From assembly GCF_051622035.1 (NCBI RefSeq), contig NC_135355.1, positions 42,015,486 through 42,079,485 of the forward strand: a stretch of 64,000 bases of DNA, in the 5' to 3' direction. Of the stretch, positions 56,834 to 64,000 are shown in pieces. A program made the position numbers and the translations under genes. Source of the DNA: Arctopsyche grandis. Lineage: Eukaryota; Arthropoda; Insecta; Trichoptera; Hydropsychidae. The notes under the pieces were generated by a model, which was not told the DNA's origin, did not search any database, and saw only the letters and a program-made list of their open reading frames with translations. The first letter of the stretch is position 1, and the number at the start of each line of letters is the position of its first letter.

Positions 56834-57310
56834 CAGAAATGGGACACGAACGAATCCGAATCGAAACTGCATAAAAGATCCATCACACACTGAACAACGA
56901 GAACAGGCCTTCAATCACTACATATTTAGAACAACAAACCGGTATTGCAAACACAATCGATTCCCCATCGCGAGGAGAGAAAGGTCAAAATTTGCACGGA
57001 GCTACGCGCAAAATGTCCGCCGAATTCCGAGTGTTTTCTTCATTGGCAGTTTAGCACAATTCGGCGAGGAAACGACCGGCCGAGCGCGAACGGAAATGTT
57101 TATGAAACTTTTTTGGTGTACGGTCGCCGTTTACAGTTCACTTGAAATACTGGTTATGGCCGGGCGTCGGCGCGCAACGACTCTACTCCGACGCGTCGCG
57201 AGCCAAACTAGTCCTTACGCCGACCGTCGTAAGATCCCTTTTACCATGCATCCGATTATCTCCGTATTTGGTCGCGAGATCGTCGCATCGGATAATAGGC
57301 CCTATGCAGT
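56834..57310 (-). promoter_or_regulatory. GC-richer island, candidate 5' exon or promoter
   Basis: CpG-rich compared with neighbours (CGGGCGTCGGCGCGCAACGA, CGACGCGTCGCGAGCC). On the minus strand it ends CTG followed by the consensus donor GTAAGT at 56833-56828. A plus-strand frame of 176 codons (56784-57314), the longest in the window, crosses it but has no domain, and a plus-strand donor-like CGTCGTAAGA at ~57224 also exists. I favour a minus-strand non-coding 5' exon or a bidirectional promoter. The gene is not identified. Confidence 0.4.
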
Positions 57311-57314
57311 CTAG

Positions 57315-57720
57315 ACATACGGTTCATTTTCGTGTGCATTCGATGTTCGCTGATATGATTGTGGTTTACTTCTATTTTTGTTTGAATATTTTTTTATATC
57401 TAACTTATCGAAGGATTTTGCGTGTCGAATACAAACTGCGATCAACGACCCAGTTCTGATTGTTTATTTTAAAAAAAGTACATTACCCATTTTGCTCAAC
57501 AGCTGATTTGATAATAAAATGAAATCTACGATCGATTGGTGACTAAATTCATAACTCTGGATAATTGAAATAGTAAACACGTCAATGAAGGCATTCCGTC
57601 AAGTATTTATAAATACGTTTAAAATTTCTGTATAAAGTATAGAAGAGGCTTGCAAAAAATATGACATTAAAGGTAAATGGATTACAGATTCATAAAACAA
57701 ATTTCAGATGTTTTAGTGTT
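57315..57720. other. No further gene; region downstream of RpL35A
   Basis: AT-rich DNA between the GC island and the RpL35A poly(A) signal. Confidence 0.5.
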
Positions 57721-57721
57721 T

Positions 57722-57727
57722 TTTATT
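57722..57727 (-). terminator. RpL35A: RpL35A poly(A) signal
   Basis: AATAAA on the minus strand, 27 bases after the TAA stop. This gives the very short 3' UTR typical of ribosomal protein genes. Confidence 0.8.
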
Positions 57728-57754
57728 AAAGAGTTCTTATAACTTAATTACAGT

Positions 57755-59315
57755 TTATATTCTTGATGGATACAGCATCTGTAACAAATAAAAAAAAATA
57801 TCATTAATAAAAATCGAAACATACAATTTGAAACAATTTTTTGAAATTCCTTAGTTTTTGGCAAAATAAGACATTATAAATGCAATTTTTTTTTTTAAGA
57901 AACACATTTAAAAACGTTTGTTTTTTAAATATAAATCATATCACAGAAAAAAAACGGATAGATACGCTTGAAATATTATAGTAAGGTAAGACATAGCTGA
58001 AATATTAGATTACGTTTAGAGATAGAAATGGTTGGGTAAAGCAAAAGATAAACTATAAAGGGACTCAAATGATATAGGTTTTTCATTCCAAATTGACATT
58101 GAAAAACCTGTACCTGAGGAAATTTAAGAGACAAGGAATGCTATACATGTGAAATTTAAAAAACATTTAAAATTTAAAATATAAGTGAACAGAAGTAAGG
58201 AAATTTATAAATATAACAAGATAAATGTTCACTCAATGAGATTTTATAAAAAAGCTGTAATGATTTTTATAAAAATTGCTAAAAACAAGTTTTTGATACA
58301 GTAGTTTTACTACAGAGTTTCTCATAAATATGTAAATGGTGTATCTGGTAATATATTTGCTTATAATTTCCTTATGAACAAAATGCAAACGTTAATAAAA
58401 ACTCAAAATCAAAATTATGAATAAAAATCAATCAAAAAAACATGCCTTTACGTCCAAAGACAAACACACCTTTCAAACCTGTTTAGTCTTTTTGTTATAT
58501 CTATCTTGCAAATACATTTTAAAGTATATTATAACATTTCATTCAAGAGTCACAAACGATGAACAAATATGAAAGGAGACAATAGTCTCGGCTTATAGCA
58601 TTTCAAGAAATGAAAACCCATCGGAATGTCGATAAGTTCACAATATTTATTATATGATATGATATACTAACAATTCTGATTCTATGTCCCATAGCTTTGG
58701 AGGGAAGGTTTCTCTTGAACTTGGCACGCACGGCGCCAGATCCTCCATGGGGACGGGTAACCTTTCCCCAGATCGCTCGGACCTTGGTCTTCCTTCCTTT
58801 AGGTCCACCGGGGACGGTGGTGCGTTTCTTGGCACGGTAAACGTACACGCACCGTTTGCCTACATAGAACGAGCTGTCATTCTTATAACGGCATCCTTCA
58901 ATCTGAAACACGAGACCACGGGACAAAATCAAAATACATTTCATATACAAATCCACCACACGTATGAACGTTTGTTTATATATATATATATATATCAGTT
59001 AGAAAAAGTGTCCACAACGTTTGTGTTCAGGTTTCAAATGTCAAAAGCATCATGTAAGAGGAGCATTGTGTGGACGAGCATATCGTATAGAATAGGAGCA
59101 TTGTGTGGTACCTTTAAGAGGGCTGTGTTTTCGTGTTGATTTCTCAATCCACGTTTGTATCCGGTGAAGATAGCCTTAGCGTACAGCCTTCCGTGTCTCT
59201 TAGTGGGAGTTTTGACGGTTTTGGCAACCAGAGTCGGAGCCTTCGCTACCTTCTTCTCGGCTGGTTTTCTGGGCGCGGAGGCCTTGGAAGGTTTGGGTGC
59301 AGGAGCGTCAGCCAT
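57755..59315 (-). CDS. RpL35A: Ribosomal protein eL33 (RpL35A), complete, three coding exons
   Basis: Coding exons are 59315-59112, 58902-58672 and 57778-57755, joining in phase to 152 residues plus stop. The product is a structural protein of the 60S ribosomal subunit. The N-terminal ~40 residues are a Lys/Ala/Pro-rich extension ([20 protein letters not shown]). The core follows: [30 protein letters not shown], then [55 protein letters not shown], and the family's invariant end MLYPSRI. Donors are GTACCA and GTTAGT; acceptors are TTTCAG and a CAG directly before ATGCTG. Phase-0 junctions match the protein alignment. The last exon codes only seven residues and is easily missed; without it the frame would read into intron. 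The start is the only ATG upstream of the core and lies two bases after an acceptor, so the 5' UTR is spliced. Confidence 0.95.
58978..58995. repeat. (TA)n in RpL35A intron
   Basis: Short TA run within the intron between the first two coding exons. Confidence 0.9.
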
Positions 59316-59317
59316 TT

Positions 59318-59582
59318 CTGAAAACAATACCAATTGCACATGAACATGAACATAAGCTGGGAAACAAAACGTAAGAGTGTTTTAGAGCGAAGAGAGGCGG
59401 AGGAACCGATGACATGTGTGGCGGATTGTTTTAGGTTATGTCCTGTGCCGAATCCGCTGTCATCGGGGCGCAGCGCCGCGCTCGGGGCTCCCGGGCGTCG
59501 GGACGGGGGAGGGGGTGTGGCGGTAAGAGGCGCTACGCCCCCTCCGCCCCTCGGCGCCCCCATAATTTGACAAGAAACTAAC
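59318..59582 (-). other. RpL35A: RpL35A 5' UTR intron with a GC-rich core
   Basis: Donor GTTAGT at 59582 after CCGAAG; acceptor TTTTCAG ending at 59318, just before the start codon. Between 59455 and 59565 lies a strikingly GC-rich tract (see separate finding). Confidence 0.7.
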
Positions 59583-59619
59583 CTTCGGCCGGTGAGACCC
59601 GCTGACGGGACCAAAAGAG
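59583..59619 (-). promoter_or_regulatory. RpL35A: Inferred RpL35A first exon and TOP start
   Basis: On the minus strand CTCTTTTGGTCCC begins at 59619. A C followed by pyrimidines is the terminal oligopyrimidine signature of ribosomal protein mRNAs, giving TOR/LARP1-type translational control in animals. The 37-base non-coding exon would end CCGAAG before GTTAGT. There is no TATA box; several CpGs lie around and upstream. Confidence 0.55.
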
Positions 59620-59835
59620 TGAACTGCGACGGCTGACAACATTACGGCAGGCATCGTTTCGGATCTAACAACGCGAAACACGCCCTACTCCATTCTTTTT
59701 TCATTTTGTAAACCGTTTTCACTGCTTTTTCATTAAAATTGATGAGTTTATAAATAAAATGCTGATAAAAATGTATTTCATATTTAATTTTGTAGTTCCA
59801 CACGTTTTAATAAAGATCGGAATTTTATATTTCCC

Positions 59836-60064
59836 TTAACCAGTTGACTGCCCAGCATAGAAGTAAAATGCATACAATCGCTCTCAGCCTCCAAAAATGT
59901 TGCTACAAAAACTCTGCGCGGCAGAGTTTGTTCATTGTTTGCTAAACTTCGTCTCTCTTCTGACTTTCCGTCTCTCTCTTCGATGGCTCGCTTTTAAACG
60001 ATACTTTTGTTAACAATGACCATTCTATGCTGCCCAGACTTTCAGGAATTAATTTAAGGGTTAA
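59836..60064. mobile_element. 229-bp piggyBac-like MITE upstream of RpL35A
   Basis: Perfect TTAA at both boundaries (59836-59839, 60061-60064). Inside, CCAGTTGACTGCCCAGCATA and, inverted, CCCTTAAATT...CTGGGCAGCATAGAATG share the subterminal CAGCATAGAA. Ends beginning CC inside TTAA are piggyBac-like. It starts ~220 bases upstream of the inferred RpL35A start. Confidence 0.7.
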
Positions 60065-60238
60065 GACGTAATCATATATTGTTTTAATTATATTTCACAT
60101 GACAAGGAATATTGCAACTAGCATGTCATTTTTTTCGAGATCAAAATTCATTACTTTTTTTCAAACTTTTAGTGCTGCCATCACTACAAACTAAATTTCG
60201 TTATCAACAAATAAATTGAAATCAACACTAAATAAAAT

Positions 60239-60415
60239 GGTTCGGTGATTACTGGTCATAGAGTCACTAAAATCTTTATAACGGAACATCTGGCAGCCGA
60301 AAAGTCCATCATACTAACGAGAACTTGAGTGCCAAATATTGCGTATTCGCGATTTTAATGGCAAAAATTATCTTTGTGACCACCGCAATGTGACTAATAA
60401 TCCAATTAACAAATA
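60239..60415 (+). mobile_element. MITE-like repeat, unit 1
   Basis: GGTTCGGTGATTACTGGTCA to AATGTGACTAATAATCCAAT. It matches 60724-60930 along its length (AACGGAACATCTGGCAGCCG, AAAAGTCCATCATACTAACG). The ends are partly inverted: GGTGATTACTGGTCA against TGAC-ATAGTCCAATTACC. Confidence 0.7.
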
Positions 60416-60723
60416 AAATATCTTTAATTCAAGCTGGCAATGAATTTCATGCCTCATTTGCCATGGGATACTCCCGGAAAATTCATTCAGTAAATTACAA
60501 GTGTAGTCAACCATTCGGTGGCTTGCGACATCGTTGGATAAACTAAAAATAAAATTTATTATTTTAAAATTCATTTATTCAAATATAATTTTGTATTTAT
60601 ATTTGATACAAAAATTTATACATACATACTCTACAAGCAAGAGAACAAAACAATGGTTGACAAAAGTGTATAAATAGTGCATAAAATTTTGTGCATAAAA
60701 GCCGCCTATCTCTGATATTTACG
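60416..60723. other. No gene seen between the two repeat units
   Basis: AT-rich; the minus-strand 68-codon frame is unrecognised. Confidence 0.5.
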
Positions 60724-60930
60724 GTTCGGTGATTACTGGTCACAAATTACTCGTCACAAAGTCACTAAAATCTCTATAACGGAACATCTGGCAGCCGAAA
60801 AGTCCATCATACTAACGACAACTATTATAGTAACGAGAACTTGAGTGCTAAATATTGTGTATTTGCGATTTTCATGGCAAAAATTGTCTTTGTGACCACC
60901 CCAATGTGACGAATAGTCCAATTACCGATA
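60724..60930 (+). mobile_element. MITE-like repeat, unit 2
   Basis: Same sequence as unit 1, with two small tandem duplications inside (TACTGGTCACAAATTACTCGTCAC and ACTAACGACAAC..AGTAACGAGAAC). Same orientation as unit 1, ~310 bases apart. Confidence 0.7.
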
Positions 60931-61859
60931 TTTACATGTAAACAAAACTCAAAGAAGTTTCAAATTGACCACTTTTATTTTTTCAAGGGTTTTTTTAAGA
61001 TAAATGGTGATTGAAAAAAATGCTAGATTAAAGTAATAAATTGATTTTAAAATAATGTATTATTGCCAGTTAGTAGTAAATGGGAGCACGAGTAATATTT
61101 AGTAATGACACGTGTTCCTTATTTCTACAGGCTTTTTAATACTTTTTAACTTAAAAACCTAATTAACTGACAACGTTAGTATGTTTGATGTTGTAATTTT
61201 CACCTGAAAATTACACTAATAATAAAAGACGAGATGTTTTAATAGTCAACGAATTATTTCGCCCATTGTGATCGCGCACACTACAATCGAGATCTCGATA
61301 GTATGATAGTTCGCGTGGATAGCTCGTGATGGGGCGTATGGAGTGAAACGACGGATATGTTAAGGCACGACTGTTTAATCTGATGGGCGGGAAGAAAGTA
61401 AAGTAGCGACAGACAACTTGGCCGAGTTGGTCCCAACTCGTAGGATGGTGACCGAAACTCGACCATGTCGTATAGCCGCCACAGTATTTACGACTTCAAT
61501 AGCATTAAATTTACAAATTAGCGTATGATATTATAACGTAGGAATATTTGTGGAGAATTCCGAGATTAAAGGGAAATCATTTGTGAAGAATTTGAAGAGT
61601 TTGTGAGGAATAACGGGCCTGTTTGGACTACTACATGTCCGAATACTCGGCAATTTGCCGTTAAATTGTAAAAGGAAGAACACACAGTGAACTGGACATT
61701 CAGGAGCGAGCAGGTATTCTGTGTGGGCTAACCCAGTTAGGTTAGAATATTTAGGAATTTTATTTATTATCAGATTTTTGTAACAAATAATAATGTATTT
61801 CATTTTATATTTATAATAATTAGAAATGGGGGGGGGGGGGGGGGTGGCGGGCCTAACTA
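60931..61859. other. No gene seen
   Basis: AT-rich; 61280-61460 is less AT-rich (GGCGGGAAGAAAG, AACTTGGCCGAGTTGGTCCC), with a 61-codon minus-strand frame I do not recognise. A run of 17 G lies at 61828-61844. Confidence 0.4.
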
Positions 61860-61955
61860 ACCAAGTCATTAAATAAATGCTTTGAAGCGACTTTGGTCCA
61901 TCATTTGGATCCTTCAACCCACCCTTACGCAACAATATATACTTATTTGACAATT
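61860..61955 (-). repeat. Copy of the left end of the 41.7-kb LTR-like unit
   Basis: Inverse reads TTGTTGCGTAAGGGTGGGT, AAGGATCCAA, GCATTTATT, aligning with 41755-41830. The match ends at the G-rich tract. It may be a truncated LTR. Confidence 0.6.
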
Positions 61956-63494
61956 AACTGATATTTGAGACAGGGTTCGACTTATATTTTTTGGCTACAA
62001 AGAATAGAAAATGAACCCCTTTATTAGATTCTTCCATAGAACTTATCCAAAGTGATTTTGAAAGTGTTTGAAGATGACTCTTTTCCCATTTTGAGGATCT
62101 CGAAGAAAAACATATTTTTTTTTAAAATAAAAATTTATTTATTAAACTAATATTTACAATGTTTATGAATTATACTCGGGCACTGGTACTTAACATATAT
62201 GTACAAAATACAAATAAAATATTCGACCTAAAATTTAATACCCGACACCTGCGTACGATTCAAAAGTTTTATCATTCAACATTTCATGAAGACCTTGCTT
62301 GCAAAAAATAAAAAAAACATTATTTTTTACATTAAGCACAATATTTACACAAACGAGAATCAATAATATAAAAGAAACTGAAACTTTCTTTAAAAAAACA
62401 ACGATAACAAAAAAAGTAAACGTATTTATAGAAATATATTTATTTGTACACAGCTTTGCAAATACTCGGCGAGAAAAATAAAATAAAACACAACAAACCA
62501 ACATCGAAGAATACTTTTAAGCCGACAATTATAAGGTATACGCTTACTTTAATGAAAATGAACAAACATATGATAATAGACCCGTTCAAATGAGTAATAA
62601 ATAATGAGATAAGGAATCCATTCGGTTTGGTGTTATAATTCATTTATCATCGACAAACGGTTCGGACAGAATTAATGCTTGTAAAAATAGAATGAATACA
62701 AATCAAAAACTAACAGTATATGAACACGAGAAATTAGTTTTATTTCATTGAAATTACATTTATGGAAGTGCTGGCATCATTTCATAACTGCAATAAGGAA
62801 CGTGTAAATATAATATAATTAAAGCAATTTATTTCATTAAAATTAAAATGATTTAGTAAGTGTTAGACAAAAACGTTTCAGACTAGAATAGAATGACATA
62901 AGATAAATTAAACATACATATAAGAAAACTTTCAAATATAAATAATCAATATATACGTATATATGGCAAAGTATATACATATGTATGTTAAGAAAATTAG
63001 TCCAAAAAAAAATCACATAAAATAAAGTAATGAAATGAGCACCAATTACTCGGCTATTATGAAATATTGCAATATACTATATGTAAATATATTTATACGT
63101 GCAAAAATGAACAGTTTAAGATTATTGCTTGACATTTCTCTTAAATGAGACATTCTTAAAAAAACTACGACACATAAATCCAGTAGAAAATTTGGTGCGG
63201 GCTTTGAACAGTTCATTTTGCTTTTATATATATATATATATGTATGTATAACAATATTTATCACATTTTTCAAAACGAAAAAATGTCATCGCACAGTAAC
63301 AAAACAAATCACGGATCCATGCAACATTCCACACCCACCAACAGTATTAAAATTCAGTTAAATTGATGACAGTCCTCGAGTCTTCACAGCCTCTAAATGC
63401 TTAGACACTAAGCTGATTTTTCTTTAAAAATAACTTCTATGTCAGGATGCAATTGTCTTTGAAAATTCTCACTAATTCACGCTAGGCAGAGCCG
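61956..63494. other. Spacer, probably including DNAJC3 3' UTR
   Basis: AT-rich DNA; the part nearest 63494 is downstream of the DNAJC3 stop on the minus strand and should contain its 3' UTR. I cannot place its poly(A) site. Microsatellite at 63225-63250. Confidence 0.4.
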
Positions 63495-63854
63495 TTAATT
63501 GAAATGGAATTTGAACTGGAATGGACTGCCGTAGTGGAAATGATGGAACGCATTTCCTTGAGGACCACTTCGGCCGGCTTCCGGATCCAGCGGATCGTCT
63601 CCAGCGTCAAACTGAGCTCGCTTCTCGGGGTCTGTTAAAACCTGAAATTCAATTAAAATGTACATTTACTAATAATACCAATAATCAGTTAAAGTGTGAA
63701 ATTAATTCGGATAAAAATATTCACTTCTTTTGCAGCGGCTATATCAATGAATCTACGCTCGGCGACTTTCTTCTCGTCTCCTTTGAAATTGTCTGGATGC
63801 CACTTTTGGGCGGCTTTCCTGTACGCCTTAACAATTTCTTGTTTTGTGGCTGAC
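63495..63854 (-). CDS. DNAJC3: DNAJC3/p58IPK-like ER co-chaperone, last two exons (partial)
   Basis: Exons are 63854-63725 and 63641-63495, separated by an 83-bp intron (donor GTGAAT, acceptor TTTCAG). The first encodes SATKQEIVKAYRKAAQKW, HPD at the J-domain loop, NFKGDEKKVAERR, FIDIAAAKE. The second encodes VLTDPEKRAQFDAGDDPLDP, EAGRSGPQGNAFHHFHYGSP, FQFKFHFN and a TAA stop at 63495. HPD is the Hsp70-stimulating tripeptide. The FIDIAAAKEVL-DP-KR-FD-GDDPLD series and the FKFHFN tail identify the DNAJC3 family, a lumenal partner of BiP with N-terminal TPR repeats. Those TPR exons and the J-domain helix I lie beyond the right edge. The split codon before Ser implies a further upstream exon. 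Confidence 0.92.
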
Positions 63855-64000
63855 CTATGAATTGAAAACAAATATTAAAATAAAAATATCAAGATTACTA
63901 AGCTTTGTTATGTATAATTACATAACCTTTCAATTTGAAACTATTTATAATATATTGTTTTTCCATATTTTTACTAATCTTTTTAATACTAATAATAATA
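63855..64000 (-). other. DNAJC3: DNAJC3 intron, continuing out of the window
   Basis: AT-rich; ends on the minus strand in TTCATAG at the exon border. No further exon before the edge. Confidence 0.7.

Noticed and set aside
56784..57314. 176-codon plus-strand frame as a real gene
   Set aside because: No recognisable domain, composition shift midway and GC-rich background; kept only as a finding.
58684..59139. 151-codon plus-strand frame
   Set aside because: Antisense to the RpL35A exons and intron; the minus-strand protein is unambiguous.
59246..59614. 122-codon minus-strand frame upstream of RpL35A
   Set aside because: It runs through the GC-rich 5' UTR intron into the first coding exon out of frame; it is not conserved protein.
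63521..63853. 110-codon plus-strand frame
   Set aside because: Shadow of the DNAJC3 exons on the other strand.
1..64000. CRISPR array, bacterial operon or prophage
   Set aside because: No regularly spaced direct repeats, no ribosome-binding sites and no prokaryotic gene organisation; splice-bounded exons show eukaryotic DNA.

Overview
The window is eukaryotic nuclear DNA from an arthropod, most likely an insect. Coding exons are interrupted by GT-AG introns. The sequence is AT-rich and crowded with (ATGT/ACAT)n and (TA)n microsatellites. The transposon fauna (Helitrons, hAT and piggyBac-type elements, RTE and CR1/L2-like LINE tails, tRNA-derived SINEs) is typical of insects, and a short interstitial (TTAGG)n-type telomeric tract is present. 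I cannot fix the order from the sequence.

Only two genes are secure, both on the minus strand at the right end. Ribosomal protein eL33 (RpL35A) is complete at about 57.7-59.6 kb: three coding exons, an inferred non-coding first exon with a TOP-like start, and a poly(A) signal. The last two coding exons of a DNAJC3/p58IPK-like ER co-chaperone lie at 63.5-63.85 kb; the rest of that gene is beyond the window. Two GC-richer islands, at 35.66-36.11 kb and 56.83-57.31 kb, end in good minus-strand splice donors. They may be 5' exons or promoters of a gene extending to the left, but this is inference. A possible single THAP-type zinc-finger exon lies at 46.24-46.41 kb (minus).

The remaining ~60 kb is intergenic or intronic DNA built from nested mobile elements. 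About 0.9-11.7 kb holds a Helitron, 133-bp hAT MITEs with 8-bp target duplications, a long-inverted-repeat element, a 1.6-kb hAT element and a LINE-riddled hAT-like element. About 13-29.7 kb is mostly low-feature AT-rich DNA with CCGGTA-rich hAT-like elements and an RTE LINE tail. About 29.9-35.5 kb holds SINEs, a LINE tail and an intact non-autonomous Helitron. About 36-45 kb holds a dispersed repeat family, an RTE tail, a Merlin transposase relic flanked by a 98-bp inverted duplication, an LTR-like unit and a second hAT copy. About 46-57 kb holds a LINE nested in a DNA element, several SINEs, three Helitrons and a three-layer nest.

I found no CRISPR array, no operon and no clearly new enzymatic system. 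The most interesting content is architectural. Paired hAT copies act as each other's empty site. A SINE and a LINE share a 3' end. A Helitron variant carries two 5' ends. The Merlin transposase relic has a stop codon at the inferred catalytic Glu position.
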